A stretch of DNA of 17,106 nt from Saprospiraceae bacterium. Lineage in GTDB: Bacteria > Bacteroidota > Bacteroidia > Chitinophagales > Saprospiraceae. The stretch is from the NCBI GenBank assembly GCA_016714785.1, contig JADKCC010000049.1, positions 1 to 17,106 on the forward strand. Direction: 5' to 3'. Shown piece by piece: positions 7,010 through 15,738 of this stretch (positions are counted from its first letter, which is position 1; every line of letters begins with the position of its first letter). Position numbers and translations under genes: made by a program. Under the pieces are notes generated by a model. The model was given only the letters and a program-made list of their open reading frames with translations, did no database searches and had not been told where the DNA came from.

Positions 7010-7180
7010 TTTACGATTAGGATTTTAAAGAAACCACTCTCGACATCATATTAGATGATAACTGGTGTTCGGAACTTTTGAGTTTCGGACGTGATGGCAA
7101 TCAGAACCATAAATCCTTTGTTCATTGCCAAGTAGGTTATATCCGTCACCCATACTTGATTTGGGTAGAAATGGGATACA
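7010..7180 (-). pseudogene. Remnant of an IS3-family transposase (DDE domain fragment)
   Basis: Read on the minus strand from about 7178 downward, the translation gives PNQVWVTDITYL followed by a hydrophobic GFMVLIAI strand. This is the typical start of the IS3-family orfB (rve) catalytic domain, with the first catalytic Asp in TDITY. Within about 45 codons the frame breaks; DVE reappears in another frame, then similarity fades. No second or third catalytic block and no IS ends are visible. The fragment abuts the stop codon of the 1528-codon gene within about 5 nt, so an old IS insertion or deletion may have set the present 3' end of that region. Confidence 0.7.
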
Positions 7181-7184
7181 CCCA

Positions 7185-10100
7185 CTATTTTTCTATTCTA
7201 TTCCAATAAGTACCATCAAAAAAGAAAAAATAGTGTCGTGTGATATCATAAATTAATAATCCTTCGGCGGGATCTTTAATGGCTTCTGGTCCTAATATTG
7301 GGATCATAATACCACCACTCATATCATCATCTTGGATGACAGCATTGGCTATTTTGCTACTATTAATTCCCACAATGATGCCTTTTGTATAGGATGCTGG
7401 TGAAGGTGACACAGGAAGCAAACTCGCAGTTTGTAATAAATTGACCCAATTACCACCATTAAAATATTGAATGTTTTTGCTGTCACTATTGTATAGGAGT
7501 AATGATTCTGTCGGATACTTTATATTTTTTAGACCTTCTTGATCTGTAGTGGTCAGTTTGATAAATCCAGGTTCAGTGACATGAACAATTCCAGAAACAT
7601 CAGAATTACTATTTTGACCTAATACAATGCCTATATTTGGTGTAACTGTACCATTTGGTATGTTAAGTATTGGACCTGACTTTAGTATCTGCCAGTTATT
7701 ATTAGCAAATAGAATAACTTTTTTCAGACCACTATGGTAAACCATCATACCTTCTGTAGGAACGCCAGCTGATTGTAATTGGGCACCATTTAGTTTTGGT
7801 AAAATGAAGCCTTGATTTGAACTACCTATCCATAAGGAGACACTTTCACCACCTTCTAGCGTCTGACCATTCTGAACTGGAGTGACCATGCTAACTTTTG
7901 CATTACCCTGAGGATATGGATCTCTCATCAGAATAAATTGACCAAAATTAGTTATAGGATTCGCATTGTTTGCTTTGACTGCACCATAATTTCCTGCTGT
8001 CGATGAGAAATTATTATTAATGATAGAAGTGAAATTTTGGTCGTGTAGATTAGTCGCCCTTCTGAAAAGTTCAAAACCTATATTTGAGCCTGCTATTTCT
8101 GTACTCACTGTGCCAGCTTTTGTCATCTCTAGATTTACCAATGGACTGAATGTTTTATTTGTACCATAATTATTGATAATATAATAACCATTTTCGTGTG
8201 ATTTTTTGGTACTAGGATATATGTCTGGCAAGTTTTCAATATGATTTACAGTGACATTACCATTAGGGACAGTACCTTGGAATTGTATTTTGACACCTGG
8301 ATCGGCAAAGTCGTATGTTCCAGGACTGGAAATGTTGATGTTTTGAGACCTTCCACCACCAAATGGACCATCACTCTCTAAAATTTGGATAGCTCCTACA
8401 ATGGTAGCATCTTTGCCATGACCACTGACATCAGAGACACTGTTATTGTTGACTTCATTATATTGGTAATAAGCTATTAGACCCGCATCATGTTGGTCAA
8501 GGTATTTTGGATTTTCTTTTGTGAGATGCATCATGGACCTGATTTCAATTGCGGTCAAACTTCTATTGTAAAAAGCAGCTTCATCGATATATCCTTTAAA
8601 ATTCCGATACCAAGTGGCTCCTAAAAAACTTCCAATAGCACCAGAAGAGATTAAGTTTCTAGCTGGCACAGTGAAATTGTGTTTACTTCCCACACCATTT
8701 TTGTAGATGGTGATACCATTTGGTTCTACGACCATAGCTAGATGGGTCCATTCATTCGGTTTTAAAAAGTGGCCACTATTCCACCACCATTGTCCATCAG
8801 GATAATGATAACCAAGTTGGGTACTATCTGGATTTACATCACGGCAATTTAAGACGGCTCTACCACTTTCACTTAGATCATGCGAAAATATTCCAGCATA
8901 ATCCACTTGAGTACCTTCACCTTTTACCCATGCCAAAAAGGTATAGTTATTGGTATTCGTAAGTCCCATAGACGGTGTTTGCACATACCTGCTTTGACCA
9001 TTTGAATATTGAGCAAAAGTTGGTATTGTCTGAGGTCCACAGCCATTTTCAGCGGTGACTGCCATGAAATTTTCTCTGGTGTAGGTAGATGAGTTGCCGC
9101 TGGCGTCTGTTACTACTAGTGTAACATCAAAAACACCTGGATCTAAGTACACTACTTTGGGATTCATATCTTGTGAAGTAGATGGTGTGCCACCTTCAAA
9201 ACTCCATTGGAATGTAACATTAGGTCCAGAGTATGAGCTATAATCATAAAAATATGTCGTATCTAAATAACAAGCATTTGTAATTTTAGTATCTACTGAA
9301 AAATGAGCTAGCACATCAGATTGTACAGGCAATGCATGTTCAAAAGCACCACGTGATGTTCCCATTCTGAGTTTACCACAATCTGGGACAGTGTAAATGG
9401 ACGTAATGTAAGAAATCATAGGCAACCCGGATCCCAATGATAACCAATTTGGCATGGATAAGTCTTTGTACCATATTCCACCTTGACGTTTCATCGCTAC
9501 ATACACCATTCCATTGGTGCCACGTTGGTAAGTGATATGTTCTAAAGGTAAACTAGGAAGATTTCCATTCGTAATATTGGTCCAAGTGGTCCCACCATTG
9601 CTGGAATGCACAACTTTGCAAGTGGTCTGTGAATTTCCATAAGCTAACCAAATATGATCACCCGTTTCATCTATTTCGATGTCTGTGATGAGCGTTTGAC
9701 CATTTGTGACGACCGTTGAAGGTGTAATGTTTACAAAATTGGTTCCACCATTGATAGATTTGTGTACTTTATTTCTATTTTCCAATACAAAAAGCTTATT
9801 ATTGTCTTTGAGTGCCACTTCTACTTTTGTAATATTATTAGTAAAAGTGTATAATTCTACAGACGTTTTCATATTGTCAGTTGACTTCTTGAGCACATTG
9901 TCTTTTGATGGATAAAAGGCAAAATAAGAATCGGGATCTTGCGATAGATATTTATATTGCGCATCAATAAGTGCATTTGAATTTCTGACATAGGTAGTAT
10001 CATTAGTTTTTACTGCCATGAATCGTGAATAAACATCTCTTCCGTAAGCATAATCGGTATTGCAATTATTCAGTTGGATCTCTCCAGAATCAGCTCCACC

Positions 10101-11771
10101 TATCGGCACCCATCCGCGATCTACATCTGCATATCTAATTTCAGAAGGTCCATGATCGTCACCACTTGCGACGACATCTCCTTTGAATGAAGAAGAAAAT
10201 CCCCATAGGTCAATAGCAGATATCCATTTGCCTGCAGATCGGAAATTTAGAGAGCCATCTGTAGAAATATGTAGTCCACCATCAGTGCCTAGTAGAACTG
10301 TATTTCCGGATATGGCAAATGATCTCACATCTGGGTGTACATAATCTGTGATACCTGTATCATAACCTGGTTCATTATAGTAATTCCAAGTATTGCCGCC
10401 ATCAACAGATTTGTGTACCGCACTCGCAGCATATCCACCCATATACCAAATTAGTGAGTTTGTAGGAGATACTTGTACATCATCGACCAATCCTGACACG
10501 GTAATCCCTTGGATAGGATAAAAACTTACCAATGTACCATTTATATCGTACTTATAAATACCATCATCTGCTGCTGGTGTCGCTACATTGGTAAATAATG
10601 TTGCAAAATAAACGTGGTCTGGATCAGCAGGTGTGATCATCATTTTTAGAAATTTACTCTTAGTTGTATTGACTAGTAAACTGAAACTCTGACCTGCATT
10701 GGTGGATTTGTAAAGACATACTTGGTTGCTACTATTTAAACCACTCAAAAAAACAATATTCGGGTCTGTAGGATGGAAATCCATACCTGCAAAGTTATAC
10801 CTACGCTGATAGACTGTAGCATCGGTATGTCCTCCTTGATTAAAATTTTGAGAAACCGAACTATTGTCAAAAACCATTGTCCAAGTAGATCCTCCATTAG
10901 TTGACCTAAATATTCTTTTGCCATAAGATGCGAGAATAATGTTCTGATCATCAGGTTTTTGAGCTACAAAATAAGACCTTTCCCCTGGTTTGTCATCTTG
11001 ATTTAAAGAATCTGCTAGGGTCCATGACTCGCCTGAATTGGTAGAGATCAATACACCTGCATGAGAACCTACCAATATGCGATTTGCATTTGCCGGATGT
11101 ACTTCTATGTCGCCGTAGTACATATCTCTATTGGCGTATTCGTTGGTACCATTTTTGAATGGACCATCTGTCAACTTCCATGTTGAGCCTCCATTCTGAG
11201 ATGTCCACAGTCCTCCGTAAGACTGACCAGAAATCATATTTTGTGGATTGAGTCTATTGATAAATACCCTATCAGTAAATCCACCATACATATTATACAC
11301 GCCTTCTCTATCACTGATATGGTACGGTCCTATCATACGCCATGTACCTACACTATCTGTCCAAGTGGCATTAGGTGGATTACCATTATTTCTAAATGAT
11401 ATTCGATTTTTTTGTTGATTTCTGTAGTTACGAAGTCCTTGTTGTTGACCCTGTTGGATAATTAATTCATCCTCCTTTGTTATTAAAATAGGTAAGACAT
11501 TCCCATCTTTGTCTTGTGATGAAGCGGAAGTCATTAGCCATCTTCGTACACGATTTTTTTGTTGGCTTTTTTCTAATGGATTTTTGGCAAAATATTCATT
11601 AAAAGACTGCTCTACAAAATTGTAATTTGGCTTTTCTTTTAAAATCTCAAGAAACCATGCTTGGTCTGAATGGTCTTTTCTAACAAAATTTGGCTTTTCT
11701 TGTCCGATTATGATAGATGTGATGGCCAAAGTAAAAAAAGTGAGAATAAATAAACGTTTCAAAAATGTCAT
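7185..11771 (-). CDS. Large secreted Asp-box/VPS10-like, PKD and LamG multidomain protein
   Basis: A 1528-residue exported protein. The N-terminus (MTFLKRLFILTFFTLAITS) is a signal peptide. Residues about 150-800 hold at least seven Asp-box/BNR motifs of the type S-x-(D/N)-G-G-x-(T/S)-W, at about 188, 249, 290, 357, 457, 672 and 727. They imply a beta-propeller like sialidase or VPS10/sortilin domains. A PKD domain lies at about 818-903 (FQWSFEGGTPST; DPGVFDVTLVVTDASGNS). A LamG/concanavalin-type domain spans about 940-1090 (YTFLAWVKG; WTHLAMVVEPNG; GYIDEAAFYNRSLT). The last 190 residues hold three repeats of the form E-G-(L/M)-x-(V/L/I)-Y-(8-10)-F-x-x-x-x-W near 1340, 1423 and 1503. I see no type IX sorting domain at the end. 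It is probably a surface or adhesive protein; no enzyme activity can be claimed. Confidence 0.88.
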   Translation of the reverse strand: MTFLKRLFILTFFTLAITSIIIGQEKPNFVRKDHSDQAWFLEILKEKPNYNFVEQSFNEYFAKNPLEKSQQKNRVRRWLMTSASSQDKDGNVLPILITKEDELIIQQGQQQGLRNYRNQQKNRISFRNNGNPPNATWTDSVGTWRMIGPYHISDREGVYNMYGGFTDRVFINRLNPQNMISGQSYGGLWTSQNGGSTWKLTDGPFKNGTNEYANRDMYYGDIEVHPANANRILVGSHAGVLISTNSGESWTLADSLNQDDKPGERSYFVAQKPDDQNIILASYGKRIFRSTNGGSTWTMVFDNSSVSQNFNQGGHTDATVYQRRYNFAGMDFHPTDPNIVFLSGLNSSNQVCLYKSTNAGQSFSLLVNTTKSKFLKMMITPADPDHVYFATLFTNVATPAADDGIYKYDINGTLVSFYPIQGITVSGLVDDVQVSPTNSLIWYMGGYAASAVHKSVDGGNTWNYYNEPGYDTGITDYVHPDVRSFAISGNTVLLGTDGGLHISTDGSLNFRSAGKWISAIDLWGFSSSFKGDVVASGDDHGPSEIRYADVDRGWVPIGGADSGEIQLNNCNTDYAYGRDVYSRFMAVKTNDTTYVRNSNALIDAQYKYLSQDPDSYFAFYPSKDNVLKKSTDNMKTSVELYTFTNNITKVEVALKDNNKLFVLENRNKVHKSINGGTNFVNITPSTVVTNGQTLITDIEIDETGDHIWLAYGNSQTTCKVVHSSNGGTTWTNITNGNLPSLPLEHITYQRGTNGMVYVAMKRQGGIWYKDLSMPNWLSLGSGLPMISYITSIYTVPDCGKLRMGTSRGAFEHALPVQSDVLAHFSVDTKITNACYLDTTYFYDYSSYSGPNVTFQWSFEGGTPSTSQDMNPKVVYLDPGVFDVTLVVTDASGNSSTYTRENFMAVTAENGCGPQTIPTFAQYSNGQSRYVQTPSMGLTNTNNYTFLAWVKGEGTQVDYAGIFSHDLSESGRAVLNCRDVNPDSTQLGYHYPDGQWWWNSGHFLKPNEWTHLAMVVEPNGITIYKNGVGSKHNFTVPARNLISSGAIGSFLGATWYRNFKGYIDEAAFYNRSLTAIEIRSMMHLTKENPKYLDQHDAGLIAYYQYNEVNNNSVSDVSGHGKDATIVGAIQILESDGPFGGGRSQNINISSPGTYDFADPGVKIQFQGTVPNGNVTVNHIENLPDIYPSTKKSHENGYYIINNYGTNKTFSPLVNLEMTKAGTVSTEIAGSNIGFELFRRATNLHDQNFTSIINNNFSSTAGNYGAVKANNANPITNFGQFILMRDPYPQGNAKVSMVTPVQNGQTLEGGESVSLWIGSSNQGFILPKLNGAQLQSAGVPTEGMMVYHSGLKKVILFANNNWQILKSGPILNIPNGTVTPNIGIVLGQNSNSDVSGIVHVTEPGFIKLTTTDQEGLKNIKYPTESLLLYNSDSKNIQYFNGGNWVNLLQTASLLPVSPSPASYTKGIIVGINSSKIANAVIQDDDMSGGIMIPILGPEAIKDPAEGLLIYDITRHYFFFFDGTYWNRIEK

Positions 11772-11789
11772 ACTAATTTAATTATTGGG

Positions 11790-11797
11790 CAAAAGTA
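11790..11797 (-). promoter_or_regulatory. Probable -7 promoter box for the minus-strand secreted protein
   Basis: On the minus strand TACTTTTG matches TAnnTTTG and lies 18 nt before the ATG at 11771. No clear TTTG -33 element is seen at 17-20 nt, so this rests on the -7 box and position. Confidence 0.45.
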
Positions 11798-12004
11798 AAA
11801 TTTTTATTTATAAAATAATATGATGTATAATAGTTTTCGGTTGGTCTCAAATTTCATTTTGTAAACAATTATGGGCAAAAGAAGAAGTACGAGCAATGAA
11901 ACGATTGAGGTTAATCTCAAATTTTATAAAAACATTTTCGAAACTAAACCACTATATACTATACAAATATTACTGTTTTGGAATTGAGTTCGTGGTCTAG
12001 AAGT
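11798..12004. other. Spacer upstream of repeat B copy 2
   Basis: A very AT-rich stretch without a recognisable gene. A 38-codon plus-strand ORF (11871-11987, starting MGKRRSTSNET) is open but has no similarity I can name and no clear promoter. It may be the 5' stump of a lost gene or chance. Confidence 0.4.
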
Positions 12005-12119
12005 ACTTTCAACCCGTTGGATATTTATCCTACGGGCTATCACTCTCTAGATAACTTGTTTTGCAACAAGTTGTACAACTAACATTTTATCCGTACATTT
12101 GCCATTCAAGGCACACACA
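12005..12119 (+). repeat. Repeat B, copy 2 (115 bp)
   Basis: Matches 3871-3985 with two differences. Both internal hairpins are unchanged (12013-12036 and 12053-12072). The TTG (12071-12073), 20-nt spacer and TACATTTG (12094-12101) are also unchanged. That supports a conserved promoter directed to the SRPBCC gene about 140 nt downstream. Confidence 0.92.
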
Positions 12120-12120
12120 A

Positions 12121-12178
12121 GTGATATGAGATCAGATTGGCTATCGCCAAATCCGCTCCATATCGCCAAACCGTTAGC
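12121..12178 (+). other. Second attC-like imperfect palindrome ending in CGTTAGC
   Basis: This sits in the same place relative to repeat B as the palindrome at 3986-4109 but has a different, shorter sequence. GATATG..GATTGGC (12123-12141) pairs imperfectly with GCCAAATC..CATATC (12146-12164), followed by GCCAAACCGTTAGC. The motif GTTAGCA fits the attC R-box less well than GTTAGGC. The next gene starts 64 nt later. Confidence 0.4.
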
Positions 12179-12241
12179 AGCAAGCAGACAGACCGAATAA
12201 CTCTAAAAGACACGAATTAAAAACAAAAGAAACATTCAAAA

Positions 12242-12736
12242 ATGACAAATTTCGACTGGACAACGTTTACAAAAAAAATAGCCATTAAGGCAAATCTGAC
12301 TGATATATATAACGCTTGGGCAAAAGCATCAGAAATTGAAAAATGGTTTTTAAGCGAAGCTACTTTTATCGATACTAAAGCAAATCCAATAGGCAAAGAC
12401 AAACCATTTGAAAAAGGTTTTGCCTACGAATGGAATTGGCATTTATATGACACAACTGAAAAGGGTGAAATTACCGACACTAACGGTAAGGACTATATAC
12501 AATTTACTTTTGCAGGTGAATGTTTAGTTGACATTAAACTCAGTATTCAAGACCATTATGTAATTGTAGAACTAACTCAAAAAAATATCCCAACAGACGA
12601 CAATTCAAAAAAGGGAATTCGATTAGGATGCGACTCTGGTTGGTCATTTTTCCTTCTAAATTTGAAATCAGTTTATGAAGGTGGACTTGACTTAAGAAAT
12701 ATGGACACCAACCTTAAAGGAATGTTGAACAATTAA
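12242..12736 (+). CDS. SRPBCC/AHSA1-domain (START-like) protein
   Basis: A 164-residue soluble protein with the layout of AHSA1/SRPBCC ligand-binding domains. It opens with a strand and a helix (NLTDIYNAWAKASEIEKWFL, residues 18-37), followed by alternating strands (YEWNWHLYD, YIQFTFAGECLVDIKLS, HYVIVELTQ). It ends in a long amphipathic helix containing GWSFFLLNLKSVYEGGLDLRN, the typical C-terminal helix over the cavity. There is no signal peptide. Ligand and role are unknown; such genes are common as single-gene accessory units in Bacteroidota. The ATG is preceded by an A-rich leader, usual in this phylum. Upstream lie repeat B and a palindrome; repeat C starts 24 nt after the stop. The frame is intact. 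Confidence 0.85.
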   Translation: MTNFDWTTFTKKIAIKANLTDIYNAWAKASEIEKWFLSEATFIDTKANPIGKDKPFEKGFAYEWNWHLYDTTEKGEITDTNGKDYIQFTFAGECLVDIKLSIQDHYVIVELTQKNIPTDDNSKKGIRLGCDSGWSFFLLNLKSVYEGGLDLRNMDTNLKGMLNN

Positions 12737-12760
12737 AGTGAAAAAGAATGCCAGCAGCAA

Positions 12761-12856
12761 ACAACTAAGTTTTCGTTTGGTACGAAGTGCCTAGAATGAA
12801 ATATTTATATTCGATGACGCCATAGATACACATTAGTCATCAAAACTCCGTTGAAC
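12761..12856 (+). repeat. Repeat C, copy 1 (96 bp)
   Basis: Identical over all 96 bases to 16801-16896. It starts 24 nt after the stop of the SRPBCC gene. Its ends are self-complementary in attC fashion: CAAC (12762-12765) with GTTG (12850-12853), and AGTTTT (12768-12773) with AAAACT (12842-12847). The last seven bases, GTTGAAC, fit GTTRRRY. Inside are two small hairpins, TTCGT/ACGAA and GATGAC/GTCATC. Confidence 0.95.
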
Positions 12857-13177
12857 CCTGTTCGGCCGATTTCGCGGTTCCTTCACTTGAAGCACTGTCA
12901 TACTTCACCCTTTGAGATCGTTCAGTCATGGTAGCGGAGCCAGACTTTCACCCCGTTGGATAAATTATTCCTACGGGGTGAAAAACGAAATTTAAGTATT
13001 GTATGGAGATAGCGTCAGGCACCTTGACTATTCCCGCTCCTTTGCAAGTTGATTACATTTATACCATTGAGTCACCCAGTTGATCGTTTTATTTTTCCAA
13101 ACCTGCCTTTACACAATGCCTAAAACCATTATAAAAAATTCATCCAACCCAAAAAAGCCAAATAAACACTAAAATTT
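12857..13177. other. Non-coding spacer between repeats C and D, with one hairpin
   Basis: I see no gene. A perfect 11-bp inverted repeat, TTTCACCCCGT (12946-12956) with ACGGGGTGAAA (12973-12983), is a relative of the CCCGTTGG hairpin in repeat B. It shares the left-arm core CCCGTTGGATA and the right-arm core TCCTACGGG. Confidence 0.7.
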
Positions 13178-13409
13178 ATATCTACCATTCATAAATAATC
13201 CTATATTTGCCTAAGCGTAATGACAGAGAAACAATGATGATGGTGATATTGGTCTTCACACTTTTTAAGTTTCTGTGTACAAATGAATGGGAAACGTATA
13301 AAAGCGAAATAGATAAACAAATTTTCGTATTTTGATATATTTACATAAGAACTGTAAATCAATAAGTTGTAAAACGATTTAAAAAAGGAGTGGCGGATAG
13401 CATGAAGTT
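13178..13409 (+). repeat. Repeat D, copy 1 (about 215-230 bp)
   Basis: A direct repeat of 15739-15970. The first 97 bases also match the start of the third copy at 17010. It contains TATATTTG (13202-13209), a -7-type promoter box conserved in all copies as TA(T/A)ATTTG. A short ORF follows, and then a purine-rich AAAAAAGGAGTG near 13386. It lies directly upstream of the 13434 gene remnant, so it acts as or contains its 5' region. The outer limits are approximate because similarity fades gradually at the 3' side. Confidence 0.88.
13234..13335 (+). CDS. Short leader-like ORF inside repeat D (33 codons)
   Basis: It starts with three consecutive ATG codons about 25 nt after the promoter-like box and encodes a hydrophobic start (MMMVILVFTLFKFLC) then NEWETYKSEID. 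The copy at 15795 encodes 27 residues with three substitutions and a different end, and the third copy starts at 17061. The substitutions between copies change amino acids, so protein-level constraint is not shown. It could be a leader peptide or chance. Confidence 0.3.
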   Translation: MMMVILVFTLFKFLCTNEWETYKSEIDKQIFVF

Positions 13410-13433
13410 ATCTCGGATTAAAAAATTAAAGCA

Positions 13434-14101
13434 GTGAACAAAAATGTAATTCAATTGATCTTTATTTTAATTTTTTTACAATTAAGCTTAACTGGACAAT
13501 CATTAAATTGTTATTGTGAACTTAGAAACCGAGAATTCCTTATCGGACTTGACAATCCAATTCAACTTGTAAATGATAAATACGAATTTATTGATATTGA
13601 AAATATTACTGCAACATTTGAAGATTACGAAACTGGATTAAGTCAAAGTGCAGACCTAATAATTGAAAATAGTAATTATAAAATTAATCCTACAAAATTA
13701 GGCAAATAACATTACATATTCAGGCAAAAATTGCGAAGTAAAAGAACTCTTACTGTCAAACCAATAACAGCAACTCCGAGAATTGGTGTCTATACAAGTA
13801 ATGAAAATAAAAAAATTAAATGGGCTGAATTACAAGCATATTCTGGAATAACTGCAAACATTGAATGTTGTGATATTGATGGTAAATGTAAGAGTTACAT
13901 AGGATATAAGTTTATCTTATTCAATCTAATTCCAAGGTGTTGAAATCAACTAACATCGGGGAAAAGTACACAAATGAAAAACACTTGAAATATTCAAAAA
14001 GTCAAAATCAAAAGAACTTTTACTTTTTAGAAATATTAAATATAAATGCTAAGGTCAAATTCGATCAGAGGATGCCAGATATGACATTAGAAGTAGAATA
14101 A
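13434..14101 (+). pseudogene. Decayed secreted protein resembling the GldM C-terminal domain
   Basis: A GTG start at 13434 opens a signal peptide (IQLIFILIFLQLSLTGQS). IGLDNPIQLV and YKINPTKLG follow, a pattern seen in GldM-type C-terminal domains. The frame stops at 13707. The +1 frame then gives NNITYSGKNCEVKEL, the original frame returns with LTVKPITATPRIGVYTSN and IKWAELQAYSGITANIE, and stops at 13941. A third frame (13952-14101) supplies the expected tail, EKYTNEKHLKYSKSQNQKNF to MTLEVE-stop. At least three frameshifts are therefore needed. GldM is a type IX secretion/gliding component, but this short protein would be a stand-alone paralogue of unknown role. Its upstream region is repeat D copy 1. 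Confidence 0.65.
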
Positions 14102-14116
14102 AAATGAAAATATAAT

Positions 14117-14911
14117 TTGAAAACTTTTACCCATATTGGAATAATAGCAATGCTAACTATCGTCACCCAAATTGGTGGAATAATATGGATTTTGAGTTTT
14201 GGATACTTCAAAATCAGCAAGCGACCAATTGCACGTTGGAAAAAACTATTTAGTTTTTCAATTTTGTACCTTCTCTCAACTTTACTAATTGTACCAGCTT
14301 TAGCAAAACTTAATGGAAGAGTTCCTTTGCCAATAAATAAATCTTCAAACCTTATACCTCATAATTACATAACTCCACTATTGAATAGACACTATGTAAA
14401 ACCAAAACTTAGAGATCAGCTATACGAAGTAGCCAATGAAACAAATTTAGAGAACAGGAAACTGAAACTCTCATATTTGGATGCAAACTTTCCATTTATA
14501 GATGGATTTCCACTACTCCCACATTTAAGCCATAATGACGGAAGAAAAGTTGATTTGTCGTTTTACTATACTCAAAATAATGAAGAAGGAAACTTAAAAC
14601 CATCCAATACTGGATATGGATTTTTTGTTGAACCAAGAAACACTGAATTCAACCAATCAAAAGAATGTAAGTTAAAAGATATTGCATTATGATTATACCA
14701 TTTCCCAACATTAGAACACGTCATGACCTAGAGTTTGTCCCACTTAACACAAAGAACTTGTGACCAAAATAGTTGCTGATCCTTTAACTCAAAAATATTA
14801 ATCGAACCACATTTAAAAGCAAGAACAATTTGTCCAAATAATAAAAATGAGTTTCAGGGTTGTCACGCTGTTCGACACGATGACCATATTCATCATCAAA
14901 TTGTGCAATGA
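14117..14911 (+). pseudogene. Decayed membrane-anchored LAS/M15-type metallopeptidase
   Basis: From TTG 14117, 191 codons are open. Two transmembrane segments (residues about 5-30 and 45-65) lead to an extracytoplasmic domain with LPHLSHNDGRKVDLSFYY. That contains an H-x6-D pair as in zinc DD-peptidases of the LAS group. The frame ends at 14692. About 140 bases of broken sequence follow, and then the original frame resumes with FQGCHAVRHDDHIHHQ, the matching D-x-x-H-x-H metal-binding end, and stops at 14911. The two halves of the active site, in the right order and spacing, support one ancient gene now broken by stops and indels. The stop overlaps the next ATG (ATGA at 14908), indicating a former operon. 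Family assignment rests on motifs only. Confidence 0.6.
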
Positions 14912-15557
14912 AAATATATCTTATCATATTCTTTTCTATAGTACTATTTGTTTCTTGTAAATCACAAAAAACAGAAATTAATTTGAAACCCGAATTGGAA
15001 TTAATTCATTCGATTATCGAAAATATTTTTTACAATCTTCCACTCGAAAAATCCCGTTTAGACCTACGCGAAGTTATTATAAATGACAAAAGATTTATTT
15101 TAACAGACACTACTTTGGCACCACTGTCTACCCACACATTCTTTCCAGGAATCACAGCAGACAAAGGTCTGATTAAATCTAACTGACTCAATCAAGTTAT
15201 GTTTGATTTTATGGCAATGCTGCTCTGGTTACTGAAAAAGGGGGACCAAGAAGACTCCACTCAAAGCATCCTATGATTTTAGAGTGTAAGTATTTCTTTT
15301 CCAATAAAGACAGAGCTGAGATGGAGTATGGAAGAATGTTAAATTTGGTTCATCCTATTTACACTGACAAAAGTTCAATAATGGATGATAAATGGGAAGC
15401 GCAATTCTCAAAAAGCACTGAAAAATGTATTGGAAAAATCTTCGATCACTTTGATCCATACTACAGGCTAGGTATATCATACATATCTATTATACCTGTT
15501 GATGGCTCTAAACCTGTTTTTGTGCTTGACATAGCATTTAGTAAAGAGGATAAATAA
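14908..15557 (+). pseudogene. Decayed lipoprotein of unknown function
   Basis: The ATG at 14908 overlaps the previous stop. The N-terminus (MKIYLIIFFSIVLFVSCKS) is a lipoprotein signal with Cys17. The frame stops at 15186. A second frame, open from 15207, gives YGNAALVTEKGGPRRLHS and runs through ILECKYFFSNKDRAEMEYGR to SKPVFVLDIAFSKEDK, stop 15557. The two parts read like one protein of about 215 residues broken by a shift near 15187-15206. The C-terminal half looks like a conserved Bacteroidota domain, but I cannot name it. It was probably cotranscribed with the peptidase as a peptidase-lipoprotein pair. Confidence 0.6.
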
Positions 15558-15738
15558 GATAAAAACACTGAGCATAATACAGGTTTGGAAAAAGTGGTGA
15601 TTCAGTGCTCCGCAGACACTATTTTAATGGTTCTACTTTTGCACTTTATGCAAATTATCTTCTTTTTGATAAAGGGGCACAGCTGCTAAAGCTTCATATT
15701 GGTTAGGATAGGAATTTTAATAAAATAATAGGTAAATG
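15558..15738. other. Short non-coding spacer before repeat D copy 2
   Basis: No gene, hairpin terminator or known site is recognisable in these 180 bases. Confidence 0.5.

Noticed and set aside
9706..9915. Plus-strand ORF opposite the large secreted gene
   Set aside because: It is antisense shadow within a well-supported domain protein. The same applies to 2116-2388, 10745-10951, 12217-12402 and 16308-16550.
12761..12856. Confident integron attC call for repeat C
   Set aside because: End pairing and GTTGAAC fit, but the two internal hairpins and the lack of a clean RYYYAAC box or an integrase keep it at the level of resemblance.
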